A stretch of 64,000 nt of DNA, taken from the NCBI RefSeq assembly GCF_019703515.2, contig NC_059385.1:36281001-36345000 (forward strand). Reading direction: 5' to 3'. The notes under the pieces are model-generated. The model did no database searches and was not told the origin of the DNA. It saw only the letters and a program-made list of their open reading frames with translations. The position numbers were made by a program, and so were the translations under genes. Position 1 is the first letter of the stretch, and each line of letters starts with the position of its first letter. Source of the stretch: Myxocyprinus asiaticus. Taxonomy: Eukaryota > Chordata > Actinopteri > Cypriniformes > Catostomidae. Below are positions 31,795-43,636 of the stretch, one piece after another.

Positions 31795-34725
31795 TCAAGA
31801 GTTCAGAAGTCTGATTGCTTGGGGGAAGAAGCTATCATGGAGTCGGCTGGTGCGGGTCCTGATGCTGCGATACCGCCTACCTGATGGTAGCAGTGAGAAC
31901 AGCCCATGGCTCAGGTGGCTGGAGTCTCTGATGATCCTCTGAGCTTTTTTCACACACCGCCTGGTATATATGTCCTGGAGGGAGGGAAGCTCACCTCCGA
32001 TGATGTGTCTGGCAGTTCGCACCACCCTTTGCAGTGCTTTGCGGTTGTGGGCGGTGCTATTGCCGTACCAGGCGGAGATACAGCCAGTCAGGATGCTCTC
32101 CACAGTGCAGGTGTAGAACCGTGTGAGGATGTGGCGGTTCATTCCAAACTTCCTCAGCCGTCTCAGGAAGAAGAGGCGCTGATGAGCCTTCTTCACAACG
32201 ACTTCAGTGTGGACGGACCATGTGAGTTCCTCAGTGATGTGGACACCCAGGAACTTGAAGCTGCTGACTCTCTCCACTGGTGCTCCATTGATGGTGATTG
32301 GACTGTGTTCTCTGTCTTTTCTTCTGAAGTCCACCACAAGCTCCTTTGTCTTACTGACGTTGAGGGAGAGGTTGTGCTCCTGACACCAGTGTGTCAGAGT
32401 GTGCACCTCCTCTCTGTAGGCTGTTTCATCATTGTCAGTGATCAGACCTACCACCGTCATGTCATCAGCAAACTTAATGATGGCATTGGAGTTATGTGTT
32501 GCCACACAGTCATGTGTGTACAGGGAATACAGTAGTGGGCTGAGAACACAGCCCTGCGGGGCTCCAGTGTTGAGGGTCAGTGATGAGGAGATGTTGCTGC
32601 CTATTCTAACCACCTGGCGTCTGCTTGACAGGAAGTCCAGGATCCAGCTGCACAGCGAGCTGTTTAAGCCCAGAGCCCGGAGTTTCTCATCTAGCTTGGA
32701 GGGCACTATGGTGTTGAATGCTGAGCTGTAGTCTACAAACAGCATTCTCACATAAGTGTTCTTTTTTTCCAGGTGGGAGAGAGCAGTGTGTATTGTAGAT
32801 GCAATGGCATCATCAGTGGAGCGGTTGTTGCGGTATGCAAACTGCAGCGGGTCAAGATTGAGTGGTAATACAGAGCAGATGTAATCTCTGATTAGTCTCT
32901 CAAAACATTTGCTGATGATGGGGGTCAGAGCAACAGGATGCCAGTCATTTAAGCAAGTTATTTTTGATTGTTTTGGAACAGGCACAATGGTGGATGTTTT
33001 AAAGCATGTGGGGACTACAGACAAAGAGAGGGAAAGGTTGAAAATGTCCGTAAAAACACCAGCCAGCTGGTTCGCGCACGCTCTGATGACGCGGCCCGGA
33101 ATGCCGTCTGGACCCGCGGCTTTGCGGATATTCACCCGTCGGAAGGATCGGGTTACATCCCCTACAGAGACGGAGAGTGAACTAACCTCTGTAGCTTCGG
33201 CCGTGAGAGCTCTCTCCGCGAGGGCGGTGTTATTTCCCTCGAAACGAGCATAAAAAGTATTTAGCTCATCCGGTAGAGAGGCAGTGGTGTTCATGGCGGA
33301 GTTTTTATTCCCTTTAAAGTCCGTGATGATGTTAATTCCCTGCCACATGCTTCTAGAGTTGGTGGTGTTAAACTGTCCTTCAATCTTGTTCCTGTACTGG
33401 CGTTTTGCTGTTTTGCAGAGGGCATAACTGGCTTGTTTATGCTCCTCCGCGTTCCCGGAATTAAAAGCAGAGGTCCGCACATTAAGTGCCGCGCGAACAT
33501 CGCTATTGATCCACGGCTTCTGATTCGGATAGATTCGCACAGTTCTGGTCAGAATCACTTCCTCTACGCACGTTCTGATGAAACACATTACGCTATCAGC
33601 GTAAAGCTCGATGTCGTCATCAGAGGCGGACCGGAACATCTCCCAGTCCGTGCGATCAAAACAGTCTTGTAGCGTAGAGTCTGATTGGTCCGACCAGCAC
33701 TGGATCGTTCTGAGGGTGGGTGCTTCCTGTTTCAATTTCTGCCTGTAAGCGGGCAGAAGCAGAATGGAAGAATGGTCCGATTTGCCAAATGGTGGGCGGG
33801 GGAGGGATTTGTAGCCATCCCGGAACGGAGAGTAGCAATGGTCCAAAACCCGGTCCCCTCGTGTGTTGAAACTAATGTGCTGGTGATATTTTGGTGCGAC
33901 TGATTTTAAACTGGCTTTATTAAAGTCCCCGGTCACAATGAACGCGGCCTCAGGGTGCGCGGTTTCCTGCTCACTTATAATCCCATACAGTTCCTTGAGT
34001 GCCCGGTCTGTGTCGGCTTGTGGCGGGATGTACACAGCAGTGATAATGACCGCTGTGAATTCCCTCGGTAGCCAGAATGGTCGACACAGAAGCATAAGAA
34101 ATTCCAGATCAGGAGAACAGAAAGACTTGATGGAATGTACGTTCCTCTGATCATGCCAGGATTTGTTGATCATAAAACATACACCACCTCCTCTAGTTTT
34201 ACCTGAGAGGTCTTTCGCTCTGTCCGCTCGGTGCATGGAGAACCCCGCGGGTTCAATGGCTGAGTCTGGAATCTCCGCAGACATCCAAGTTTCCGTAAGG
34301 CAGATAATGCAGCAGTCCCTCGTCTCTCGTTGGAAAGAGATCCGCGCTTTCAGCTCGCAGAGCTTGTTATCCAGAGACTGAACATTTGCCAGTAGAATAG
34401 TGGGTAGCGGGGGTCGATTTGCGCGGCGTCTTACTCTGATGAGAACGCCGGCTCTGTTTCCCCTTTTCCTCCTGCGTTTCCGCGGCCGTGCTGCCCAGAC
34501 AAAGGGCTCCGCTTGCGTGTTTGTAAACAGCGGGTTGGCATTGAGGAATGTGAAGTCCGGTTTTCGGTGTGAGATCGCTGAACCAATGTCCAAAAGTGTT
34601 TGTCTGTCGTAGACAATAAGGCAGACAACATCCAAGACAAAACACATAAGAATTGTAAACAAAACAAACAAACCATTGCTATGTTGTGTTGGAGCTCGCA
34701 ACGCAGCAGCCATACTCGGCGCCAT
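31795..34725 (-). CDS. LINE ORF: endonuclease-reverse transcriptase, uninterrupted, 976 residues
   Basis: The enzyme nicks target DNA and primes reverse transcription of its own RNA. The start is [10 protein letters not shown], beside the element's 5' end. A hydrophobic helix lies at about residues 18-38, and a basic stretch ([10 protein letters not shown]) at 80-90. The APE endonuclease spans about 108-320, with N114, E145, GDFN (266-269) and SDH (316-318). RT motifs are AAGPDGIP (536-543), VDYSSAF (D665), [16 protein letters not shown] (721-736) and FADD (752-755). There are no stops or frameshifts over 2.9 kb. Rex1/Babar placement is by recalled similarity; a neighbouring CR1-group clade is possible. 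Confidence 0.88.
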   Translation of the reverse strand: MAPSMAAALRAPTQHSNGLFVLFTILMCFVLDVVCLIVYDRQTLLDIGSAISHRKPDFTFLNANPLFTNTQAEPFVWAARPRKRRRKRGNRAGVLIRVRRRANRPPLPTILLANVQSLDNKLCELKARISFQRETRDCCIICLTETWMSAEIPDSAIEPAGFSMHRADRAKDLSGKTRGGGVCFMINKSWHDQRNVHSIKSFCSPDLEFLMLLCRPFWLPREFTAVIITAVYIPPQADTDRALKELYGIISEQETAHPEAAFIVTGDFNKASLKSVAPKYHQHISFNTRGDRVLDHCYSPFRDGYKSLPRPPFGKSDHSSILLLPAYRQKLKQEAPTLRTIQCWSDQSDSTLQDCFDRTDWEMFRSASDDDIELYADSVMCFIRTCVEEVILTRTVRIYPNQKPWINSDVRAALNVRTSAFNSGNAEEHKQASYALCKTAKRQYRNKIEGQFNTTNSRSMWQGINIITDFKGNKNSAMNTTASLPDELNTFYARFEGNNTALAERALTAEATEVSSLSVSVGDVTRSFRRVNIRKAAGPDGIPGRVIRACANQLAGVFTDIFNLSLSLSVVPTCFKTSTIVPVPKQSKITCLNDWHPVALTPIISKCFERLIRDYICSVLPLNLDPLQFAYRNNRSTDDAIASTIHTALSHLEKKNTYVRMLFVDYSSAFNTIVPSKLDEKLRALGLNSSLCSWILDFLSSRRQVVRIGSNISSSLTLNTGAPQGCVLSPLLYSLYTHDCVATHNSNAIIKFADDMTVVGLITDNDETAYREEVHTLTHWCQEHNLSLNVSKTKELVVDFRRKDREHSPITINGAPVERVSSFKFLGVHITEELTWSVHTEVVVKKAHQRLFFLRRLRKFGMNRHILTRFYTCTVESILTGCISAWYGNSTAHNRKALQRVVRTARHIIGGELPSLQDIYTRRCVKKAQRIIRDSSHLSHGLFSLLPSGRRYRSIRTRTSRLHDSFFPQAIRLLNS

Positions 34726-34740
34726 CTTGAGTCCTTGAGT

Positions 34741-34889
34741 ATGTAGTCGATATGAAATTTATAAGTGACAGCTCGTATTATTTCACATGCAAGTTCATGA
34801 CATTAAAGGAAATAATTAGATGTACCTTTTAAAATACATTTTTTACCCCACATTTTTAAGAGGCTTAAATGTGATTAAAATAAAACTTT

Positions 34890-34923
<34 letters not shown>

Positions 34924-35394
34924 AAAATATAGTATCACCCCGTACCGGATTAACACAAAAAAATCTGCTCACCTGAACTATGACACGATGGGTGAATGAC
35001 ATGAGAAGATGGTCAGAGGTGTTGTACAGATATATTTTTAATGACTTTGTGTTGTCTCTTGGAGTTTCATGAGCGCAGAGGCACATTAGTACGTCCACAG
35101 CTTGAAGGTAGGATCTTGTGTATTTATGAATTAAGTACTCTTGATTTAAAATCTCCCCACTCTGCTTTCCATTGTTATGACATCCCCTGAATACTTTAAA
35201 ATACTCATGATAACTTTTGATAACTATATAACCTGTAAATCCACTTCAATGGCTAATTACAACTTTGACATCAACACCATAGATATCTATATAGAACTGC
35301 TAGAACGGAATATCAAAGACAACATTTTCAAGATGGCTGCACACTAGTTTCTGATGCATTTTTTTTATTATTTATTTTTTACATTTTTTTATTT
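34741..35394. other. Intergenic sequence with (TG)n
   Basis: A (TG)n microsatellite occupies 34892-34920. The remainder is AT-rich without a recognised gene. Confidence 0.5.
34892..34920. repeat. (TG)n microsatellite
   Basis: About 14 uninterrupted TG units. Confidence 0.95.
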
Positions 35395-35589
35395 TATTTT
35401 TTTATTAGAAACAAGCGAAACAAGCCAGGGGTATACATAGTACACAATAATTCCAATATACTTTACAAGAGTGCAAAGACATATATTCACTACACAGTGC
35501 ATTGGTTTTCAAAGCTTTGGAGTTGCTGGAGGTACAAAAGGTATTTAAATAATATTTAAAGTCTTTACAAAAAAGTGTAAGTAGGGGCT

Positions 35590-38180
35590 TTACAGACAGA
35601 AATGTACACTTATGTATAACATTTCTATCAGAAAATACTCTCTTTTTAAGTCTTTATAAAGCAAAGAAAAACTAGCTAAAATAGAGGTGCATACAAACAA
35701 ACAGAATTTTCTCCAAAATAATACAACGTGGACACATTCCTCAAAAAGGTGTGGGGCAGATTCATCCACAGCTCCACACAAGGAGCAAATTAAGTGGATC
35801 TTTATCAGGGAACATGTTTCTTAAATAAAGATTGACTGGGAAAAATTGGTGTAGCAATTTAAAGGACACCTCCTTAACCTTGTTGGTAATTCAATATTTG
35901 TGAGGCAAAGACCATACTTTCTTCCAGGGAATGTCTTCATGATACCTACTCTAGTGATGGGAAGATCAGATAATTTTACAGACTTGGATCTTTGAGTCTC
36001 GTTCAGCAAAATGAAAAAATTTGTTCAATTTTATTAACTGATTAGTTCGGTGACCCCTTCTGAAAATGTCACTAGGTGGTGACAAATGAGCATCTTATGT
36101 GGTATGAGTGAGTCAGTGAATCATTTTGAGTCATTCTTGACCGAAATCTACCAAGAGACTTTATAGTGTTTAAGCATTAAAAGAACAAAGGAGATCTATA
36201 GTCTTCCTTCAGTCTGAGCATTCTTTTTCATCCAAAAAGACAACAATAATAGTCTAATAATAGTGAGTTTCAATAACGTCCTTACCTTCTCCTTTATTAA
36301 AACTTGCATGGCTACAAATCTACTGACTTCAGTATAAGAATTATAAACACAAAGCAGATCTACGGTATCATTTTCCTACAGTAGCCTATTTAAACTGCTG
36401 AGCATAGCTTTTATCAGAAAAGACCACAATAATAGACAAATAATAATAATTTTGAGTTTCAATAATGTTCTTTTGTCATTGTAAAGCCCATTTCACATGA
36501 GTTGAGTCAAGGCGTCAATGCTCCGTTTAACGCCAGCATCAAGCACCGCATTGCCCTCCACATGACAAGAGTTGCAGAAAGCGTCATAGAGGGGCGATTT
36601 TACCACGTAAAAAAGTGGGAGGTGTTGCACAATTGAAAACATGTATTTGGAAGAGAGGAAAAAAGCTTGCAGTTGCTTTGATAGCAGAAAGTAATAAAAG
36701 GACTCATTTATGTTTAGGTCTAAGCGTTTTCTTGGTGAATTTAAATTAGTTCAATAACTGGGGTCTCTGATATTCGTAAACGATAAGGTAATATTTAATT
36801 AAAAGAAATTCTGAGACTTCAATGTCTCTTCACAAATGCCGCCCCCTGCAAGATGCCGCCGCCCTCCCACAAGATGCCGCCCTGGGCAACTGCACATGTC
36901 GCTCATGCCTAAATCCGCTTCTGCACTAATGTGCCGCGGCACAGTGGTTGGGAAACACTGCTTTAGAGAGAATTACTTCATCTTACATTTCTTGTCTAGA
37001 ATATGAATACCATTAATTGAAAATATAGGAATGTGATTAGACAAGCTAGCATAATTTAGGTGCGCTCTAATTAAAGATTTTAAGCTAAGTGGGATACTTT
37101 TAATCACATTATTGAAGTCTCTTATAGAAAACGAAGCACCCTTCAGAGTAATAAGTTCATTAAATGAGAGAAGTTCCCCTTGATTATTGAAGAGATCAGA
37201 AATAAAAGGAAATTTTGTGCCACCCACTCCTTAAAAAAAAGTGATTTGTTGCCAGACAGAACATTTTCATTATTCCAGATAATACAAGTGTGGGGGGAGA
37301 AATTATGTTTAAATGCAATCTTCCAGGATTCAAGAGCTTGTTTATGAAAATTTGAAAGTTTGATTGGTAATTTGCAGCATTTAAAATGACAAGATAATAA
37401 GAATTTAAAGTCACCACATTTTTCAAAAATCATATTAGGGATCCAAAACCAGGGTAAGTCACTATTAGAGATATATTTCTTTATCCAATTAATCTTAAAT
37501 GTCTGGTTGATAGTCTGAAAATCCAGTGCATTAAGACCGCCCTCCTTATAGGTTTTTACCAGAGTTTCTTTGAACATGTTCTGCTTTATTTTTCCAAACA
37601 AAACGAAACAGCAGAGAGTTTATAGATTTTATAATTTTATTATCAACATATAACGAAAGAGCAGGGTATACTAAACATGATATGCCCTCAGCTTAAGTCA
37701 ATAAGACTCTCCCGTAAATTGTTAAGTCTCTCTGCAGCCAGCAGTTAAGTATATTTTTTGTTTTGTCTAATTTTGGCTGAAAATTTTGGTGAAGACGTTT
37801 GGAACCTGATTTACATAGGTCAGTCCCAAGATACTTGACACAAAGTTTCACCTTAATTCCACAAACAGATGTTTTGTCTGAATCATGCACATACATGATT
37901 TCACTCTTCCTGGGATTCTCTACCAGCCCAGAAGCCTTAGAAAAAAGATCAAAAATACTTAAGGCAACTGAAACCTGTGATTCATCTCCAAGAAAGAGGC
38001 ACGTATCATAAGCTAATTGACTTTAAAGTGTTTTCTCCAATATTTATACCTTCATTGGACACATTTTTTTATGTATAAGCTAAGAAGATCTGCAGCCAGA
38101 AGAAAAAGAAAGGGAGAAATGGGACATCCCTGACGGATACCTTGACCAACAGCAAAATGGAGAGAAATGCCAGAAGCTAA
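35590..38180 (-). pseudogene. LINE family 2 ORF2 remnant
   Basis: The pieces are GQGIRQGCPISPFL and AYDTCLFLGDES (38150-37990, RT palm; the expected DD box is altered to AYDT), 37896-37693 (VKLCVKYLGTDL), 37601-37143 (TYKEGGLNALDFQTINQTFK and FKHNFSPHTCIIWNNENVL), 37227-36973, and 35781-35590 with CGAVDESAPHLFEECVHVVL, a zinc-knuckle typical of LINE C-termini. There are many stops. The fragment at 55181-57960 belongs to the same family. Confidence 0.75.
35945..36965. mobile_element. MITE-like insertions within LINE family 2
   Basis: The left part starts AGTGATGGGAAGATCAGATA and continues TTTGAGTCTCGTTCAGCAAA, a familiar fish MITE end. The right end (inverse CAGTGTTTCCCAACCACTGT, GCCGCGGCACATTAGTG) looks like a different hAT-type end. 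Internal segments at about 36215-36280 and 36410-36470 resemble each other. At least two elements are probably merged here; exact borders not resolved. Confidence 0.5.
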
Positions 38181-38226
38181 AGAAACAGAACTATAAATAC
38201 CATTATAAACAAAATCTTGGGTAAGC

Positions 38227-40164
38227 CTAACCCACCTTTGTCAATCGGCCAATGGGACGTTTACCATTCCAAATGAAGGACTTCGCTATGCTATCAAATT
38301 GCTTAAAATAAGAGAGGGGGACATCAACAGGGAGAGACTGTATCAAGTAGTTGAATTTTGGAATACAATTCATTTTAATAACATTAATCTTCCCAATCAT
38401 CGAAAAATGTAATGAAGCCCATCTGTCCACATCGCTCGAAAACCTTTTTTATTAAAGGGTCAAAATGAACTCTAACTAAATCAGACAAATTTGCTGGGAA
38501 TAAAATGCCCAAATACTTAATGCCCTGTTTGGGCCACTGAAAGGCGCCCGGCTGGAAAGCCGTTACTGGGCAGTATGCTGTCAGAGCCAAAGCTTCAGAT
38601 TTAGACTTTTAACTTGACTTTTTAACTTGGAAAAGGAATTAATAATTCTGTGGAGGGCAGGCATAGATCTAGCGGGGTCGGAGACGAATAATAAAATATC
38701 ATCTGCGTAAAGCAGAAGCTTATGCGCCATACCTCCCGCCTCCACCCCTGGAAAATCATCCTCCTTTCTTATCGCAGCTGCTAATGGTTCCAGGGCAAGA
38801 CAGAAAAATAATGGGGAAAAGAGGGCAACCCTGCCGAGTGCCCCCATCCAGAGTAAAATAATCTGAAATTAGTCCATTTGTTTGTACTGCTGCAACAGGG
38901 TGTCTATAAAGTAACTTAATCCAACCAATGAATGTACTCCCGAACCCATACATTTCTAAAATCTTAAAAAGATAATCCCATTCTATCATATCAAATGCCT
39001 TTTCGGCGTCAAGTGAAATGGCAGCGACCGGAGACTGATCATTCGCTACTGACCACATGATTTTAATGAAATGCCTGATGTTATCAGAAGAGCTGCGGCC
39101 CCGAATAAATCCCACCTGATCTATATGTATAAGAGATGTCATACAATTCTGGACAAAATTTTTACATCTAGCTGGATCAGGGAAATTGGTTGGTAACTTT
39201 TACACACACACACGGATCTTTGTCCTTTTTAAGAATCAGACTGATCCGGGCTTGTGTCATGGTTGGAGGAAGCTTTCCGTTCTTTAATGATTCTGTATAA
39301 ACTTCTAACAAAAGTGGAACCAGTTCTGTAGCATAAGATCTGAAAAAATTCAGCAGCAAAACCATCTGGCGCCAGAGCTTTGCCTGTAAGTAAGACCTTA
39401 ATTTCCTCATCAAGTTCCTCAAAGGTTATCTCAGAATCAAGACAATTTCTTTGCTCAGTCGTCAGTTTAGGAAGTTTTAATGGTTCCACAAAGTTTCTAA
39501 TATCTTCATCAGTAGACGAAGACGTAGAACTATAAAGATCAATATAGAATTCTTTAAAAGCATTATTAATATCAGTGGCCGAGGTAAATATTTCACCACC
39601 ATCAGATTTCACTGAGGGAATAGTAGAAAAAGACTCTCTCTGCTTTATATATCTACCCAAAAGCTTTCCTGCTTTGTCCCCTGACTCAAAGTATGACTGT
39701 CTTGCCCTAAATAACCAAAACTCCACTTTCCGTGACAAAATAGCATTATATCTGTATTTCAATCTAGTCAATTCTCTGAGGCCATCAGATGACATTCTGC
39801 GCTTCAGCTCTGTCTCTGCACTTTTAATATTCTCTTCCAACTCCACAAGTTTTCGTGCTTTGGATTTTTTGGTGAATGAGGCATACTGTATGAACCGACC
39901 CCTAAGAACTTCCTTAAGTGCCTCCCAAGCCATGCCCACAGAGGATACTGAGGACCAGTTGGTCTCCATATAAACATTGATTTTGGTCTTTAACATTTGT
40001 TGGAAATCAGGATTTTGCATAAGGGATACATTAAAGCGGCAACTATATGATTTCTTTTTCTCCGTATGTGGCAACATCTCCAAACTCACCAGGGTGTGAT
40101 CCAAGACTAAAATGTTTCCAATTGAACAATCCGCAACAGATGAAATGAGGGACTTAGATATCAA
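38227..40164 (-). pseudogene. L1 ORF2 reverse-transcriptase part, copy D
   Basis: The pieces are 40164-39229 (long linker, with [18 protein letters not shown] motif 0), 39142-38756 ([44 protein letters not shown]), 38847-38581 ([18 protein letters not shown], catalytic DD intact), and 38590-38384 and 38430-38227 (thumb). Frameshifts separate the pieces; few stops occur within them, so this copy is younger than copy A. Confidence 0.85.
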
Positions 40165-40200
40165 AAATAAATCTATTCTAGAATAAATCTTATGGACTGA

Positions 40201-40800
40201 TCAAAAAAATTTACAGTCCCTACCAGATGGGTTCAAAAGTCGCCAAATATCTGCAAGACCAAGATTTTTACACATCCTGTGAAGTGTCACCGTTGCTCTA
40301 GTGGGCTTACACACTTTTGCTTCACTATGATCAAGGACTGAGTCCATCAAAAGATTAAAGTCTCCTCCCAATATTATATCATGAGAGGTGCCAGCGGCTT
40401 GCAACTTCCCTTCAAGATCTATAAAAAAGCCCTGATTATCAGCGTTAGGCGCATAAATATTAGCCAAAATCAACCTTTGCCCTTGAATTTCAGCTAAAAC
40501 AATAATGACTCTTCCTAATTTATCTTTAATCTGTTTGAGAAATTTGAATTGTAGATGTTTATTAATCAATATAATGACTCCCCTGCTCTTACTTGAGCCA
40601 ACGCTAAAGAAAACATGTCCACCCCATATCTTCCCAAGTTTTTCAGCTACCTGCGGGGAAAGATGTGTTTCTTGAAGAAACACTATATCATATTTCTTAC
40701 GTTTAAGAAAAGAAATAACCTTCCTTATTTTTATGGGGTGCCCCAACCCATTTACATTCCACATGGAGAGAGACAACTTATTCATATTAACATTTGACAT
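40201..40800 (-). pseudogene. L1 ORF2 endonuclease domain, copy D (nearly intact)
   Basis: It starts MSNVNMNKLSLSMWNVNGLG at 40800; the frame is open upstream but this Met fits the endonuclease start. The APE-type motifs WNVNGL (Asn), FLQETHL (Glu) and [10 protein letters not shown] are in place. It breaks at a stop after GRDCKFF, where copy A reads GRDYTFFF, by a local change. The domain nicks DNA to prime reverse transcription. Confidence 0.83.
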
Positions 40801-41681
40801 ATTGATATAATAAAAATAAATAAATTGTGTGTCAAAAACAAGATTATACAGACCACATTCCCCATTAATGCAACAGTCAAACCCTGAACTTCCCCCCGAA
40901 CAAAACAAACAGAAAAAAGAAGAACATGCGCATTAACGCCGCGCACGACAGCGCCAACCAATCCCTTAAAACTCAAAGAGTCCATGTACGCCTACGAGAG
41001 CCCCCGCGACAACTTTGCCATCGGATTGCTCAAGTCCGGTGCTTCTATACAAATTTTGTAAGGCAAAATTACATAACAGAAAATACTTTGTAAAACAGAC
41101 CCCAGCCAACAGGCAGAATAACTCCACAAAATAAACTCCAGCTGTTATAAAGCCATTCAGTTTCCTCAGAAAGACAAGCAATTGTTCAGTGAGCCAGCTG
41201 TTATGAGTTCAGCGGATGACATAATCATTCCAATGTCCTGTAAAAATACTCAACAAAACAGACTCCAGCCAGCAGGAGGAATAAGCACAAAGAACAAACA
41301 GATTTATCCACAGCTGTTCCAAAGGAGTGATATTCAACAGAACAAGCTCCAGCCGCTAGGCGGAGCCAGCACGAAAAACAAAACCGGCATCCCGGTTCCT
41401 CGGATGATCAAGAGCCAAACTAACTCGGAGGCCGCAAAAAAAAAAAAAAAAAGAAAAGAAAGAAAAGAAAAATACACCATAACTTACTCAGCCAGTCAAC
41501 TTGTAGATATTTAGATATTTTGCGGTCATCCAAAGTGTCCATTCTCGATCTGGCCGGAAACTTCAGTGTAAAAAAGATTTTCTGTCAATGCAAAAGTTTC
41601 TTGGAGTCATGCCACAAAACAAACTCCAGCCGCTAGGTGGAACCCGCGAGTCAGTCCACTAATATAAGAAACATCAATGGC

Positions 41682-42525
41682 TTACTCCAATGTATTTATG
41701 AAGGAGAGTGCCTGTTTTGGACATGTAAATACTTTGCGACCATTCTTCGTTTCTATTCTCAGTTTGGCCAGAAACATCAGGGCAAATGAGATCTTTTTCT
41801 GATGTAAGAGTTTCTTACATTCCTTGAACCGATCACGTTTCTCTCTTGTCGAATTCGCAAAGTCTGGGAACAAGAAAATATTATGATTCTTCCAAGAAAG
41901 CTTCCATTTGCTTCTCGCCTGGCGCAACACGAGATCTTTATCGGTAAGATCTCAGAAATTTGGCCAAAATCGATCGGGGCCTTTCTCCCTCAGCAGATCT
42001 CCAAGCAGGGACTCTGTGAGCTTGCTCGATTTCCAGCTTATGGCCTGTTATGTCGAGCAGACTCGGGAAGAGCTCGTCCAGGAATTTCACCATATCTCTG
42101 CCCTCTTCATGCTCAGGAATTCCAACAATTCGTATGTTATTCCTTCGGCTCATATTTTCAAAATATTCCAGTTTTTCCAAAATTAATTCCAAATCTGTTT
42201 TGGACGCGGGCAGATTAGCGGATAATTCCCTTTCCGATGACTCAAGATAATCGATCCGTCTTTCAACTTCTGTCACTCTTGTAACCAACTCAGAGAATTT
42301 TGTTTCCATCGCCGTAATCGATCGACGTATTACAGCAAGATCCTCCAAGTCAGCAGCAACCTTCGTTAGCATCACCGACATGTTGGACAGTTGTCGCTGA
42401 ATTTCATCTACCGACGTGCCATCCAAATCGAGTCCCCGTCTCGCAGTTCCGTCAGAGGCCTCAGCTTGAACACGTAAGTGTCTTTTAATGTCTCCAGAGT
42501 CTGAGGATTTTGACTTCTTTGCCAT
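41682..42525 (-). pseudogene. L1 ORF1 protein, copy D (single frameshift)
   Basis: [20 protein letters not shown] starts at 42525. The coiled coil (DEIQRQLSNMSVMLTKVAAD), RRM-like core ([18 protein letters not shown]) and [12 protein letters not shown] run to a shift near 41945. The second frame (41930-41682) completes the C-terminal domain: FLFPDFANSTREKRDRFK to LSFINTLE. It is the best template for the family in this window. Confidence 0.85.
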
Positions 42526-42643
42526 GTTTACCTCAAAGAGCATGTAACTGGGTATATCAAATCTCACCAGATTATAACATGAAAATAATAAAAAAAAACT
42601 AGCAAAGTTCGCAGAGCTCGTGTCTCACACGTCTGCTTCTCGC

Positions 42644-43185
42644 ATGGCATCAACGATGATCATCTTAACATTTTCCCCTTCACGCTCAGGAATCCCGGCT
42701 ACAAGGAGGTTCCATCTGCGTTTGTATCCAACAAAGTTACTGCATTTCTCTTTGAGAACTTTGTTCTCACTTTCTAACATCGCAACTTTTGTCTGTAGAG
42801 TGATAACCTTCTCTGTCACGTCTTCCACCTGCTTACTTATAGCTTCAAGCGAGCAAGTAAGTTTACAGATTGAGGCTGTGTTTTCTTTCACAGATATCTC
42901 AACTGATTGCAGCTTAATCAATGATTCTTCTTGCATCCTGCTCACTTTTTCAATGGCTGTCAGCAGTACAGCATTAGATACAGCGTCGGGAGTGTTGATT
43001 CGATTTTTCTTCTGAGCAGGGGACTTACAAGGAGTGTCAGGGAGAGCCCCAAATTGTGGTTCAAGACGTCTTGCGTAGTTGTGCACCTTCAAAATGTCGC
43101 TGTTGGCAAAAGCCTCAACAGAGGCTGTCTCCATTTCATCATCCATGTCTTCAGCAAGCAAGCTTCCTGACTCCAAATTCACCAA
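42644..43185 (-). pseudogene. LINE family 2 ORF1 (coiled-coil protein), truncated by L1 insertion
   Basis: The start MVNLESGSLLAEDMDDEMET is followed by a long coiled coil (about residues 65-145, heptads such as LQTKVAMLESENKVLKEKCS) and the entry of an RRM-like domain (RRWNLLVAGIPEREGENVKM). It ends where L1 copy D begins; the last residues of the open frame (AMREADV) come from the L1 5' end. Confidence 0.75.
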
Positions 43186-43190
43186 AACTT

Positions 43191-43636
43191 AAAAGAAATG
43201 GGTCCGGCTATCGTAATAACTTGGTCCAAAGAGGGTATATTAAACTTTAATACTACAGACAAGCTTGAGCATAGAAGTTCAAAAAACAACCCGACCCTAG
43301 TTGAAAGGTGAACTAATCATTTCTGTTTCCTGTACAGCGCCAATGCAGTTTTCATGTAACAAACGAATGGAGGTTGCGCAATGCACATGTGCGGCCAACA
43401 CAAAATTAATGAATCACTCTCTGAGACTACTCGTTCTTCTGAGTCACATAAAAGATCCATTCAAAATGAACGAATCGTTCATGAACGACCCATCAATAAC
43501 CTACTCCAATAAGAAACTTATGAGGGGACAGTACATATGTCTTTCTGAAAAAGTTGTCTAATCTTTCTATTTTTGAGTGCCGGTGTGGTGTTGAAGTCTG
43601 TTTCCCCATCGGATTCTATTTCCCCCTAGCCCGGCC
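43191..43636. other. Sequence with one end of a MITE
   Basis: The inverse of 43465-43495 reads TGATGGGTCGTTCATGAACG, resembling the right end of the AGTGATGGG MITE seen at 35945. No gene is recognised. The outer border of the next element lies within its last 30 bases and is not resolved. Confidence 0.4.

Larger units (their letters stand above)
31165..34740 (-). mobile_element. Rex1/Babar-like non-LTR retrotransposon (probably full length)
   Basis: The minus strand begins close to the ATG (CTCAAGATGGCGCCGAGTAT, about 34740). It carries one long ORF and a 3' UTR ending GTGACAATAAAGTGATTTGA followed by TTGATT-type repeats at about 31190-31165. Short tandem repeat tails instead of poly(A) are typical of CR1/Rex1-type LINEs. 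The 3' UTR also holds a threefold 60-bp tandem repeat and AT-rich runs. Confidence 0.85.
35395..38216 (-). mobile_element. LINE family 2 (Tx1/L1-like), 3' part
   Basis: Minus-strand reverse-transcriptase sequence from VGQGIRQGCPISPFLFLLAA (about 38150) leads to the C-terminal region and an A/T-rich tail at about 35405-35365. A roughly 1-kb foreign segment (35945-36965) interrupts it. It appears to be the older host of L1 copy D; the ORF1 of the same element is at 42644-43185. Confidence 0.75.
38217..42643 (-). mobile_element. L1-type LINE, copy D (most complete ORF1 and endonuclease, 3' deleted)
   Basis: It starts at about 42643 (GCCATGCGAGAAGCAGACGT), as expected for an intact 5' end, within LINE family 2. 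ORF1, spacer, endonuclease and RT follow in order to GGCTTACCC at 38217. There sequence switches back to family 2. The last 1.4 kb seen in copy C is missing. Confidence 0.85.

Noticed and set aside
31906..34612. Several plus-strand frames of 70-209 residues
   Set aside because: They are shadows of the Rex1-like LINE ORF on the minus strand and have no family resemblance.
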